DNA from: Physcomitrium patens
Taxonomy: Eukaryota > Streptophyta > Bryopsida > Funariales > Funariaceae
Direction: 5' to 3'
Assembly: GCF_000002425.4 (NCBI RefSeq)
Contig: NC_037258.1
Span: forward strand, 18,656,704 to 18,720,703
DNA length: 64,000 nucleotides
Made by a program: the position numbers and the translations under genes. A model generated the notes under the pieces. It had not been told where the DNA came from and did not search any database. It saw only the letters and a program-made list of their open reading frames with translations. Below are positions 12,038-23,198 of the stretch, in pieces; position 1 is the first letter of the stretch, and each line of letters begins with the position of its first letter.

Positions 12038-15000
12038 TCATCGAATTGATTTAGGTTTATCGAGATGTCGTTGATGAAACTCCTGTACCTTTTGTGGCGC
12101 ATTCGTAAGATTTTCAGCTGGCTCCCACGTTCGCTCATTAATGTCATAGCCGCACCAATGAACAAGATATTCTAACTTTCCCCACCTTTGCCATGAATCC
12201 AATACCTTTTCAACCTCGTATTCTTCGTGGTTCTCGATTTCAATACTACGTGGCGGACATTGCACTCTTCCACGAAAAGATGACTCTCGATAAGGTTCCA
12301 ATAGAGAAACATGAAAGACTGGATGTACCTTCATAGAAGCCGATAACTCCAGCCGGTATGCCACTAGATTAATTTGCTTCTGGATGATAAATGGTCCCAA
12401 TCTTCGATAGTCCAACTTATCACATGGTCGCTTGGTCTTGATATTTCATAGAAGAAGCCAGGCTTTGTCTCCAACTTTGAAAGTAGGTGCTGGATTTCGA
12501 AATCTATCTGCAGACATCTTATAGGATTCTTGAGCGGATTATAATTGAAGCTTCAACACAGTTTGAAGCTCTGATAGTTGCTTCGCAAATTCTTCAGCTG
12601 CTAGATTATTTTTTGTTGACGAACTCAATAAATCAAGCTTCGGATGATACCCATAGTTGAAAAAGAATGGTGTTTGTTGAGTCAACGCATGGAGGGTGTT
12701 GTTATATGCAAACTCGGCTAGCGGTAGATATGCCGTCCAATCGTCTTGCTGATAGTTGATACTGCATCGTAAATACTGCTCCAAGACTTGGTTCACCCGT
12801 TCCGTTTGGCCATTAGTTTGAGGATGAAAAGCTGAAGAAAGCTTGATATCCACCTTCAATATCCCAAAGAGAGATCTCCAAAACTTTGACACGAACTGGG
12901 TACCTTGATCTGATATGATATCATCTGGTAGTCCATGATATCGATACACATTATCGAGAAAGAGTCTTGCTGTGACTTCACTGGACGATGTCTTCTTACA
13001 AGGAACAAAGTGTGCCATCTTCGTAAGCCGATCTACCACGACAAAGATGCTGTCAAATGAGTTTGATGATGGCAAGTCCGTGATGAAGTCCATAGAAATT
13101 GAAGACCATGGTCGACGTGGAATTGGCAATGGCTGTAGAAGTCCATAAGGGCGATGCAGAGGATTCTTAGATCTTGAACAGATGTCACAAGAGAGGACAA
13201 AATCTTTCACATCCTTCCACATTTGGGGCCACCAAAAATCTCGAAAAATAAGCTCCAAGGTCTTGTTGAATCCAAAATGTGCCGCAGCTGGAAAATCATG
13301 GCGAGATTGAAGAACTCGGAGTCGTGCTAGTCCTTTTGGAATGTACAATCGCTCTTCAAAGTATAAAAGATCTCCTTCCACCTTAAACTTGTCGTCATTG
13401 GTACGTTGCTTGATATCAATGGCTACTGAATCTTTAATGGTCATAGCACGTACCTGGTTTAGGAAGTCAGCATCAAATGATACAATAGTAGCACAAAGTT
13501 GAAATCTCTCTGGCTTCAATAACGTTGTACATTGTTGATCAAACGCTGCTTCTCCAACCTTTGGTGCAAGATAAGATCTCCTTGATAAAGCATCGGATAG
13601 TCCTTGCTGCCTTCCAGGTCGATAAGTGATAACAAAATTGAATCTAGATAGCGACATATTCCACCGAGCTTGACGCCGATTTAAAACTCGAGCCGTCATG
13701 AAATACTCCAAATTCTTGTGATCCATATATACGGTTACTAGATGTGCAGCTCCTTCAAGAAAGTGACGCCATTCTTCGAAAGAATCCAATATAGCAAGAA
13801 GTTCCTTATCGTGGATCTCATAATTGATTTCAGCAGCAGAGAACTTCCGAGAATAGAATGCAACTGGATGGAGCTTCTTATCTTCACTCATTTGTGAAAG
13901 CACAGCTCTCAAAGCAAAATCTGAAGCATCAGTTTCTAAATAGAAGGCCTTTGTAAAGTCTGGATGTACCAAAATTGGAGCTGTAGTAAATGCTGTCTTC
14001 AAATCTTGAAACGCCTTCTCCGCCAAAGGTCCCCATTCCAACTTATCCTTGCATGTTAATCGAGTGAGAGGAGTAGCAACTTGAGAATAATTCTTGATGA
14101 AGATCCGATAGAAGTTAGCAAAACCAAGAAAGCATTGTACGTCTCTAACCGTCTTCGGAACCTCCCAAGACATGATTGCTTCTACTTTCTTGGGGTCCAT
14201 CTTCAAACCTTCTGTAGTCGCAATGAACCCCAAAAATTCCATCTCCGTCTGGTGAAATAAACACTTTTCTAATTTGGCATATAGTCCTCGCTTGCGTAGT
14301 TTCTCCAAGACCAAACGAACATGCTCCTCATGCTCTTCCTCGTTTTTAGAGAATATTAGAATATCGTCTAAGTAGATGACAACAAAATCGTCGAGGTGTT
14401 CTCAAAAGATGTCATTCATCATATGTTGGAAAACCGCTGGAGCATTGGTAAGACCAAAAGGCATGACATTATATTCGAAATGACCATACCTTGTACGGAA
14501 TGATGTCTTCCACTCACCTCTTTCCTTGATTCGTACGAGATTATAAGCTCCTCTTAGATCAATTTTTGTAAAGATCTTCGCACGTCCAAGTTGTTCTAAG
14601 AGACTAGAAATCAAGGGTAATGGGTAACGATTTTTCTTTGTTACCTTGTTGAGGCCTCGATAGTCCACACACATCCGTAATGATCCATCTTTCTTCTTCA
14701 CAAATAAGATGGGTGCTCCAGCTGATGATTTTGAATGACGAATGAAGTTCTTGGCTAGATTCTCGTCGATGTACTTTCGTAACTCTACCAACTCCATTTG
14801 CGATAGATTGTAGATTGGGCCAAAAGGTGGTTGTGCTCCTTCTTGCAAGTCTATGGCACAATCATATGGTCGGTGTTCCGGTAGTATGTCGACGTTCTTC
14901 TTTTGAAACACGTCTTCAAAATCTTTATATTGCTCCGGTATACTTGCTGTTGAGATCTTCTCCTCGGTAGTTAGAGCCGCATAAATGACAAATGGAGTGC

Positions 15001-15579
15001 CTTCCTTAGATGATCTTATAAACGCTCTTGCTCCAATAAATAAGGATTTCTTTTTTCGAGGTTTTTTACTAGGTTTTTACTTGGGTAGTTTTGTGGGAAA
15101 AGTCATCTTCCGCAACCTCCAATCTATCAATGGATTATATTTTTCCAACCAAGAAAGACCAAGAATAATAGGATTTGATGGGATTCTAATAATATTAAAA
15201 ATAATATGACTACTATGGTCTTTAAGCGTTACTTCTATAGGTTTTGATTCATGGGTGATGCTACCAGACAATAAAGGTCGCCCATCTATGACCTCAACAT
15301 GAACAGGTTTTGATTTTTGTACTAAAGGGATCTTATGACGCTTTGCAAATTCTTCGTCTAAAAAATAAGCAGATGCTCCTAAGTCTAGTAGTGCTAAGGT
15401 TCTCAGTTTTTGAGGGCCGATAAACAGAGGGATTGTAAAACAAAGTGCAGGTTGGGCAGAAAGAAAGGAACCTGATTGTTGTTGGGATATTTCATTGTCC
15501 AGCCGCACGGTTCCTACTGTGGCTGGGCATCCTCGTTTTCCTGAACAAATACTCCCCTAGTCTTGACTATGCCTCGATT
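12038..15579 (-). pseudogene. Pol polyprotein of chromovirus A (PR-RT-RNaseH-IN-chromodomain), multiple stops
   Basis: A single frame on the minus strand carries the following. Protease at about 15500-15100 has its catalytic box reading LLDLGASA, so the usual Ser after Asp is Leu. Reverse transcriptase at about 14900-14200 has MPFGLTNAP and YLDDILIFS. RNase H at about 13950-13550 has TDASDFAL and YMDHKNLEYF. Integrase has an HHCC zinc region near 13300-13150 and D-D-E boxes in MDFITDLP, SDQGTQF and NGQTERVN. The C-terminal chromodomain has YLVHWCGYDINERTWEP near 12150. In-frame stops at 15077-15079, 14402-14404 (CGA to TGA just before the RT active site), 12539-12541 and 12446-12448 break it. 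The frame is -1 relative to gag, as in element B. The enzyme would make and integrate the element's cDNA if it were intact. Confidence 0.9.
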
Positions 15580-16404
15580 TTACTTTTTGGGGCAGTTTTC
15601 GACTTTGTGGCCTTCTCCACTGCAATACAAGCATAAATTTTCTTCCATACGTCGCTTTTTTTCTTCTATAGTAAGAAATTTGATACGTACCGCATCAATT
15701 TGCATATCTTCCACCTCTGAATGCGAATTCACACCGCTTGCTGACATAGTTGGAGCATGGCAAATTGTATGTTGTCTTGAGCATTGATCTTGGCGACGTT
15801 GGAATAGGCGATTATCGCACTTCACAGCTTGGCTAATGGCTTCATTGAGCGTTTGTGGATCAGGAAGAATTAACAGCAAATCCTTCACATCATCTCTTAA
15901 ACCCCAATAGAATTGACTCATCAACGCTTCTTCATCCCAATTGATGTCGCATATTAATTGCCTGAAATCCGAAGCATAGACTGATGTAGAACGCATCCCT
16001 TGTCGTAGCGACCGGATCTTTGTTGTAGCCCATCGAACCTTATCGTGTTCACCAAATGCTTCCGCAAATGCTTCCAAAAAGGTTTCGAAGTTGTTTAATA
16101 TGGATGATCGTTTCTCAAACAAAGGAGCAAACCATGATAGAGCTTGTCCCGTAAGTAAGGTTCCAACAAGCCCAACACGTGACTCCTTCGTTGGATATCG
16201 TTCGGGCTATAAAACTGTTATCAACCTGATTTGATTGACGAATCCTCGAAACTTGGAACGTGTTCCATCAAACTTATCTGGAAGGCTAACTCGAGGCTCT
16301 TTATGTTGTAGAACTAGTGGTTCTTGTCGAACCTGAGGTAAAGTTGTTTCTCCAAGTGCCAAAATTTGAGGCTGGTGTAGTTTAGATTGTGCTATCCCAG
16401 ATAC
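15580..16404 (-). pseudogene. Gag of element A, 3' part
   Basis: Continues the gag that starts at 22918 on the far side of the nested element B. The codon phase across the insertion is preserved once B and one copy of GATAC are removed. It contains the capsid-type region (LPDKFDGTRSKFRGF, later DPQTLNEAI) and one CCHC knuckle CLYCSGEGHKVENC near the end. An in-frame TAG at 16207-16209 sits where a Gln codon is expected. A TAA at 15580-15582 falls before the position where the homologous gag of B ends. Role: nucleocapsid and particle formation. Confidence 0.85.
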
Positions 16405-16956
16405 TGTCACGGCCATAATCATGTAAGCTAATAATTACATATAGAAATAGGTAGAAGTAAGTAAAAGTAGATAAAAGTAAGTTAATTGTATAATATTTAA
16501 TATAGAAGCTTCCTAAAAACTTCCTAGACGCTGCTTTGACTTCATAGGTGTCTTTAATTGACTTTTTGGATTAGAAACGTGGTCAACAAGTTGGCCATGT
16601 GCCACACATGTTGTTAGCTTGAAGATCAAGCTAACTATGTGGCCCACACGTAGAAAAACTTGCCTTGTAAGTCAAGGCATGTGTCCTACAAAGTCAACAC
16701 ATATTGGAGGTCCTATAGAACGTCGCCACGTAGCCCCTAGTTAGATAGTATATATAGAGACAAGAGTGAAGGCTTCTTCACTCTTGTCAACTCCTTTCTT
16801 GCTTCTAGTCCAGGTTCAAGAGTCTTTAGTTTCTTGTCTTGTGACAATAGCAATTCCAGTTTCCTTTTAATATACCTACTTGTTTATATTTTGACTTATT
16901 ATATCGAGATAGCCTTTTGGTGTATATTTTTCCTCATCGAGTCTTTGTCCTTGACA
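16405..16956 (+). repeat. 5' LTR of element B
   Basis: 552 bp from TGTCACGG to CTTGACA. TATATATA at 16749-16756 is a likely TATA box. One GAAnnTTC pair lies near 16507. It matches 22227-22778 except for three bases, one near 16518 and two near 16847-16857. Confidence 0.95.
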
Positions 16957-16979
16957 GATTGACAAGAGTGCACTTACAA

Positions 16980-16988
16980 TATCAGAGC
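16980..16988 (+). promoter_or_regulatory. Primer-binding site of B (initiator tRNA-Met type)
   Basis: TATCAGAGC, matching the core of the plant initiator-Met PBS TGGTATCAGAGC, about 23 nt after the 5' LTR. The spacer is longer than usual. The same 9-mer lies at the matching place of element A (23163-23171, minus strand). Confidence 0.7.
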
Positions 16989-17168
16989 TTTGTTTTTTCT
17001 TGAGTAAGAGTGGATTACCCCTTTCTCTTGACAAGACATAAGCGTATTAGAAGTTTGCGGATTACCCACTTCTAAACTGATGTTGTTCTTAGTATCTTCT
17101 TTGTTATCAAGTCTTTCTTTTCTTTTGTCTTGAGCAATATCAAACAAATTTTTCTTCTTAGTGTCATT

Positions 17169-18173
17169 ATGGCAGAGCTTGTTGAAATGAAGAGTGCAAT
17201 GGCACAAATGCAAGAGCAAATGAGGGAGTTAATGCTTGCGATGCATCAACTCAATTCACCAACATAGGAAAGAACAAGAATAGCAGAAAGTGGAGATATA
17301 GAGATGATCGGAGCTGCTTCAACATCTACAACAAATCACGTTCCTTCTCCAATTGTACAACACCCTATAAGCACTAGAGAACCAAGAATTGCCTTACCTG
17401 AGAAATTTGATGGTACGAGATCAAAGTTTCGAGGGTTCATCAATCAAGTACAATTGGCAATTGAACTTCAACCGCAAAGCTATCCAACTCCAGGATCACA
17501 AGTCAGGTTTATTGGCACTCTACTTTCTGGTTCTGCATTATCGTGGTTTTCGTCTTTTCTTGAACAACGAAATCTAATATTGGACAATTTGGAAGCTTTT
17601 TTGGCGGAGTTTCGATCTATGTATGGTGAACACGATGCAACTCGTGTTGCAACAAATAAGATCCGAATTCTGCGACAAAGAAATCGCTCAGTAACAGTAT
17701 ATGCTTCACAATTTCGACAACTTGCAATTGACATCAAGTGGGATGATGCTGCACTCATCAGTCAATTTCTTTATGGATTGCAATATGAAGTAAAGAAATT
17801 GATGCTCAACTTACCTGATCCTCAAACTTTGAGTCAAGCAATCGATTTTGCGATAAAATATGATAATCGACTTTTTGAATTTCGATCTGAGAATCATTCA
17901 CGGGAACCTCAACGTTATTACTCAATGGCAACATCAACATCTTTGCCAAACGTACATTCGGAAGTAGAAGACATGCAAATTGACGCGGTACGTTTTAAAC
18001 CTCTAACTGAGCAAGAAAAGATTCGTCGTCCTCAAGAAGGATTATGTTTATATTGCGAAGAACCTAAGCACAATGCTCAACATTGTCCAAAGAAACGACG
18101 CAACTATAAAATGAGGGGTACGATAGTAAAAGAAGACAACATGTCGGGAAACGGATTTGTCCAGCTACAATAG
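17169..18173 (+). pseudogene. Gag of element B with one premature stop
   Basis: The frame starts at ATG 17169 (MAELVEMKSAM), with a Met/Gln-rich, probably coiled N-terminus. An in-frame TAG at 17265-17267 breaks it. It then runs open from 17268 to TAG 18171. Residues from about 17390 onward form a retrotransposon capsid domain (KFDGTRSKFRGF, ALSWFSSFLE, VTVYASQFRQL, LPDPQTLSQAI). A CCHC zinc knuckle CLYCEEPKHNAQHC lies at about 18044-18085. The end overlaps the pol frame by about 65 nt. Function: particle assembly and RNA packaging. The TAG is probably a mutated CAG. Confidence 0.9.
18146..18152 (+). promoter_or_regulatory. Candidate -1 ribosomal frameshift site GGGAAAC
   Basis: In the gag frame the bases read tcG GGA AAC, the X XXY YYZ layout of a -1 slippery heptamer. 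Slipping back one base gives GGG AAA CGG, which continues directly into the pol frame (GKRICPATIGT), 19 nt before the gag stop at 18171. The pol frame is closed upstream by a TAA within about 40 nt, so pol has no obvious start of its own. I could not test for a downstream RNA structure. Confidence 0.6.
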
Positions 18174-21100
18174 GGACCATGCAGTTGGAACCTTGTACAA
18201 TTCCTAATGAAGGTCCTATCATCTCCTCAGAACCCTCTCCTTGTTTTATAATAGACTTATATTTAGGACCTAAGAATTACAAAGCCTCTGCTTTATTAGA
18301 TTCGGGAGCCTCAGCATGTTTTTTAGATGAACAATTTATTAAAAGTCGTAAAATATCTTTTATATAGAAACCTAAACCAGTACATGTAGAAGTCATAGAT
18401 GGTCGTCCCTTGTCTTCTGGAGATGTCACTCATGAAACTCATCCTATAAAAGTAACAATAGACGGTCATGATAGCTACATAGCTTTTAACATAATTAAAT
18501 CCCCATCCAATCCAGTTATTTTAGGTTTATCCTAGCTAGAAAAATATAACCCTCGAATAGATTGGAATTTGCGTAAACTTGACTTTTCCAAAAGCGTTAT
18601 TAATAGTTCTACGAACCAAGTAAAAAATTATAAGTCTAGTACAGTAAAACCCATACTGATAGGTGCAAAAGCATTTATACACGCAGCAAAAGAAGGATCA
18701 ACTTTTGCTATTTATGCTGCACCTATTTCTGAAAACGTAAAGACTTCAAGTGGCATTCCAAGTCAATATCAGGAGTATCAAGACGTTTTTGAGAAAAAGA
18801 ATGCAGATATTCTTCCTGAGCATCGTCCATATGATTGTTCAATCGACCTCAAGGAAGGAACTCAGCCACCATTTGGACCAATTTACAGTTTATCGCAAGA
18901 TGAGATGGCTGAACTCAAGACATATATTGACGAGAATTTAGCGAAGAATTTCATACGCCATTCAAAATCTCCAACAGGAGCTCCAATTCTATTCGTAAAG
19001 AAAAAAGATGGATCTTTACGAATGTGTGTTGATTATCGAGGACTCAACAAGATCACAATCAAGAACAGGTATCCATTACCTTTGATATCAGGACTCCTTG
19101 ACTAGTTGAATCAAGCTAAGATCTATACAAAAATAGATCTAAGAGGAGCATATAATCTAGTACGGATCAAAGAAGGAGATGAATGGAAGACTGCGTTTCG
19201 AACCAGGTATGGACATTTCGAATATAATGTCATGCCCTTTGGACTCACGAATGCACCAGCTGCTTTTCAACATCTCATGAATGATGTATTTCGTGAATTC
19301 TTAGACAATTTTTGTCGTCTGCTATCTAGACGATATCCTGATCTATTCCAAGAATGTCGAAGAACATGAAATACATGTTCGTCAAGTATTACAAAAACTT
19401 AGAGATGCAGGATTGTACGCCAAGATGGAAAAGTGTGTATTTCACACTACTCAAGTTGACTTTTTAGGATACATCATTTCAAATGATGGTCTCATGATGG
19501 ATTCTAAGAAAGTCCAAACAATCGTGGATTGGAAGATTCCAAGGACAGTAAGAGATGTTCAATGTTTCTTGGGATTTGCCAATTACTATCGGATCTTCAT
19601 CAAAGATTTCTCACGAGTTGCAGCTCCACTTACACGCTTGACTAGTAAAGATAAATTTCAATGGAATCAAGAAGCGGAAGCAGCATTTGAAGCCTTGAAG
19701 ACATCGTTTGTCTCTGCACCAGTCTTATATCGTGTTGACTTTTCCAAGGCATTTTTTATGGAAACAGATGCATCAGATTTTGCCTTGGGTGCAGTTTTAT
19801 CACAAATGGGAACAGATGACAAACTCCATCCGATAGCTTTTCATTCAAGAAAATTCTCAGCAGCCGAGATCAATTATGAGATCCACGATAAAGAACTTCT
19901 TGCGATCGTGGATTCCTTTCAAGAATGGTGTCATTATCTAGAAGGCGCTTCTAGTCCAGTCACTGTGTATACAGATCACAAGAACCTCGAGTATTTCATG
20001 TCAGCACGCGTGTTGAATCGTCGTCAAGCTCGTTGGAGTATGTCTTTGTCAAGATTCGAGTTCATTATCACTTATCGGCCAGGAAAACAACAAGGTTTAT
20101 CCGATGCCCTATCTAGACGTTCTTATTTTGCACCAAAAGAAGGAGATGCAGCTTTTGAGCAACAAAGAACGGTCCTCTTGAAACCGGAGCAATTTCATCT
20201 CCGAGCAATGAAATCAACATTGACTGTTGATTCAACTTTTCTCAAGCAAATCCAGTCCAGTATGTCCTCAGACCCTCTTGTTTATGATATCGAGAATAAT
20301 TCTTCCAAGTCTCATGATCCTTCTAAGTTTGAGTTCAAGAATAATCTATTATATTTTGAAGGACGCCTATATGTTCCAGAAGGAGAAGCACGTTTACGTG
20401 TTCTTCAAGCACGTCATGACTTTCCAGCAGCAGGGCACTTTGGATATAATAAGACTTTGGAACTCATATCAAGAGATTTTTGGTGGCCACAAATGTGGAA
20501 GTCAGTCAAAGACTTTGTACAATCATGTGATATTTGTTCAAGATCAAAAATTCCTCGTCATCGACCTTACGGACTTCTTCAGCCATTACCTATACCAGAA
20601 CAACCATGGTCTTCTGTTTCTATGGATTTCATCACAGATCTTCCAAGCTCAAGATCTTATGATTCTATATTTGTGATAGTAGATCGTTTCACCAAGATGG
20701 CACATTTTGTGCCATGTACAAAATCTATCACAGGTGAAGAAACAGCTAAGCTTTTCATTGATAATATCTATCGCTATCATGGATTACCTAAAGATATCAT
20801 ATCGGATAGGGGAACTCAATTTGTGTCAAGATTTTGGAGGACCCTTTTCAAGATTTTAAAAGTGGACATAAAACTATCTTCGGCTTTTCATCCTCAAACT
20901 GATGGACAAACAGAGCGCGTAAACCAAGTCTTGGAGCAATATTTAAGGTGTACTATCAACTACCAACAAGATGATTGGACAACCCTTCTGCCATTGGCAG
21001 AGTTTGCTTATAATAATACGGTACATTCTTCCACGCAACAAACACCTTTCTTTGCCAATTATGGCTATCATCCACGACTTGATACTTTTGATTTTTCAAA

Positions 21101-21668
21101 AGTTGATAATCCTGCAGCAGAAGATATGGCAAATCGGTTGTCAGAGTTACATGCAATAATGAAGACGCAATTGAAGGAAGCTCAAGAACGACAAAAGATA
21201 AACGCAGATCTATATCGTAAGGAGCAACCACAGATCAACGTTGGTGATAAGGTATGGCTACTTCGTCGCAATATCAAGACTACTCGACCTTGTGACAAGT
21301 TGGACTATCGTAGGCTTGGCCCCTTTTCTGTTTCTGAACAGATCAACCCAGTTGCATATCGGTTACATCTACCAGAGTCAATGAAGATCCATCCTGTATT
21401 CCACGTATCTCTTCTTGAACCATATAAGACAGTGGATATACAAGGAAGAAGACAAATGCCACCGCCTCCTATAGAAGTAGATAATAATGAAGAATTTGAG
21501 GTGGAAGAGATATTAGACTCAAGGCGGCGCCGAAATAAGCTGGAATATCTTGTTCATTGGCGCGGATATGATATTAGTGAACGCACATGGGAGCCATCCA
21601 GGAATCTAGCAAATGCATCAACTAAAGTCAAAGTTTTTCATCAACGACATCCATCAAAACCAAGATGA
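18146..21668 (+). pseudogene. Pol polyprotein of chromovirus B, three stops and one frameshift
   Basis: Order of domains: protease with LLDSGASA (about 18290-18315); reverse transcriptase with [25 protein letters not shown] and YLDD (19323-19334); RNase H (TDASDFALGAVLSQ, YTDHKNLEYF); integrase zinc region (HDFPAAGHFG...CDICSRSK) and D-D-E core (MDFITDLP, SDRGTQF, DGQTERVN); and a C-terminal chromodomain (YLVHWRGYDISERTWEP, about 21545-21595). Disabling changes: TAG at 18365-18367 (Gln expected from element A), TAG at 18533-18535 (Trp expected), TAG at 19103-19105 (Gln expected), and one extra T in the run 19309-19313 that shifts frame just before YLDD. The 751-codon stretch from 19413 is fully open. 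Chromodomain integrases of this kind target particular chromatin. Confidence 0.92.
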
Positions 21669-21762
21669 AAATCTCTCTTATAAAAGAGACAAGATTGAGG
21701 CAAGACAACATTCAATTTCCTATCCTTGTTTGTAACTTCTTTGCATTTGTGACGCTAATTAG

Positions 21763-22185
21763 ATGGAGAGCCAACAACCAGCGGATTCAACTAAAGAACC
21801 TTCGTTTGCTGACTTACCGGATGAGACATTGCGATTGTCACAACCTTCAAGACGACGCAACCGAGATGAAGATCCTCAAGAACGACATGTTCTTCCTCGA
21901 ATAGATGGTGAGATACAACGCGTTTGGTATCACGACCTTGGAAGAGATTCTCGATGTTTGGTGATATTATTGGAGATAGGAACGACTCCTGATGGTGTTT
22001 CAAATGTATTATTTGAAGGAAGTTATGAAGGCCTCAACAATGATCAAATAACTGGGTGGTCTTCCCGCCCTGGTATGGGACACTACCGATGGTTGAGAGG
22101 CCCTATCAATCATCTTCGAAGAGAACAGAGATCAGAGTATGTGGCGAATACAATTCGTCGCATCATAGATTTCCTCAACATATGA
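21763..22185 (+). CDS. ORF3: small accessory protein of chromovirus B, unknown function
   Basis: An intact 140-codon ORF starting 94 nt after the pol stop and ending 41 nt before the 3' LTR. The start MESQQPADS is supported by the equivalent starts MDSQEI (element A) and MENQQP (element C). Residues about 25-45 are rich in Arg/Glu/Asp (SQPSRRRNRDEDPQERH), possibly a nuclear or RNA-binding basic patch. The middle has a hydrophobic strand (LVILLEIGTTPDG). The C-terminal third holds GMGHYRWLRGPINHLRREQRSEY, the best-conserved block. No signal peptide or membrane segment is seen, so it is not an envelope-like protein. I do not recognise a domain. It is likely expressed from a separate or spliced RNA, as it is in the same frame phase as neither a read-through nor an overlap of pol. 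It could also be a captured host fragment. Confidence 0.75.
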   Translation: MESQQPADSTKEPSFADLPDETLRLSQPSRRRNRDEDPQERHVLPRIDGEIQRVWYHDLGRDSRCLVILLEIGTTPDGVSNVLFEGSYEGLNNDQITGWSSRPGMGHYRWLRGPINHLRREQRSEYVANTIRRIIDFLNI

Positions 22186-22226
22186 TGACCGCTCCTCGTG
22201 GAACTCGTCTCTAGAAGGGGGGGTAA

Positions 22227-22778
22227 TGTCACGGCCATAATCATGTAAGCTAATAATTACATATAGAAATAGGTAGAAGTAAGTAAAAGTAGATAAAAGT
22301 AAGTTAATTGTATAATATTTAATATAGAAGCTTCCTAGAAACTTCCTAGACGCTGCTTTGACTTCATAGGTGTCTTTAATTGACTTTTTGGATTAGAAAC
22401 GTGGTCAACAAGTTGGCCATGTGCCACACATGTTGTTAGCTTGAAGATCAAGCTAACTATGTGGCCCACACGTAGAAAAACTTGCCTTGTAAGTCAAGGC
22501 ATGTGTCCTACAAAGTCAACACATATTGGAGGTCCTATAGAACGTCGCCACGTAGCCCCTAGTTAGATAGTATATATAGAGACAAGAGTGAAGGCTTCTT
22601 CACTCTTGTCAACTCCTTTCTTGCTTCTAGTCCAGGTTCAAGAGTCTTTAGTTTCTTGTCTTGTGGCAATAGCCATTCCAGTTTCCTTTTAATATACCTA
22701 CTTGTTTATATTTTGACTTATTATATCGAGATAGCCTTTTGGTGTATATTTTTCCTCATCGAGTCTTTGTCCTTGACA
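22227..22778 (+). repeat. 3' LTR of element B
   Basis: 552 bp, directly after the purine tract AGAAGGGGGGG (22213-22223). TATATATA lies at 22571-22578. It is followed by the GATAC target duplication at 22779-22783. Confidence 0.95.
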
Positions 22779-22918
22779 GATACTCCATCATTATGAAGCC
22801 TTGCCACCACTCCTTCAATCTCTGCAATTCTTTGTGATAACGTAGCGAGGGCATTCATAATAGCATCTAACTTAGATTCCAAACTTTCTGTCATACTAAT
22901 GTCTTGACCTCCGGCCAT
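22779..22918 (-). pseudogene. Gag of element A, 5' part
   Basis: Starts MAGGQDISMTESLESK on the minus strand, with a heptad-like region (AIMNALATLSQRIAEIEGVV) suggesting a coiled coil. It is cut after 46 codons by the insertion of element B and resumes at 16399. Upstream, on the minus strand, are the PBS (23163-23171) and the 5' LTR. Confidence 0.8.
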
Positions 22919-23162
22919 TCTAAAAGAAGGACAAAAATGACCCTATAAGAGGCAATATTGGTTTATAAGAGGGTAATCCACAACCTATAAAACGCCTTAA
23001 GAATTTCAAGAAGAGGGGTAATCCACTCTCTCCAAGAAGAATAAGACTCCAATATTGTAACAGAAGAAGTATCAGTTTAGAGGAGGGTAATTCGCAACCT
23101 CTAAAAAATGCTAGTATACCTTCAAGTAGAGGGGTAATCCACACTCTACTAAGAAAGAACTA

Positions 23163-23171
23163 GCTCTGATA
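23163..23171 (-). promoter_or_regulatory. Primer-binding site of A (initiator tRNA-Met type)
   Basis: TATCAGAGC on the minus strand, about 28 nt inside the 5' LTR. It is the same 9-mer and similar spacing as in element B. Confidence 0.65.
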
Positions 23172-23198
23172 TCTCAAGTTAGTGGAGTCTCGACAAAT

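Larger units (their letters stand above)
16405..22778 (+). mobile_element. Ty3/gypsy chromovirus B, full length, nested in gag of A
   Basis: 6374 bp with two 552-bp LTRs (16405-16956 and 22227-22778). The LTRs start TGTCACGG and end CCTTGACA, and I count 3 differences between them. The 5-bp target duplication GATAC is at 16400-16404 and 22779-22783. The primer-binding site lies at 16980-16988 and the polypurine tract AGAAGGGGGGG at 22213-22223. Gag, pol with a C-terminal chromodomain, and an extra ORF3 lie between. Gag has one early stop; pol has three stops and one 1-nt insertion in the RT active-site region, so this copy could move only with proteins from another copy. It lies opposite to its host element A. 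Confidence 0.97.

Noticed and set aside
21763..22185. ORF3 as an envelope gene
   Set aside because: No signal peptide, membrane segment or glycosylation-rich region is visible.
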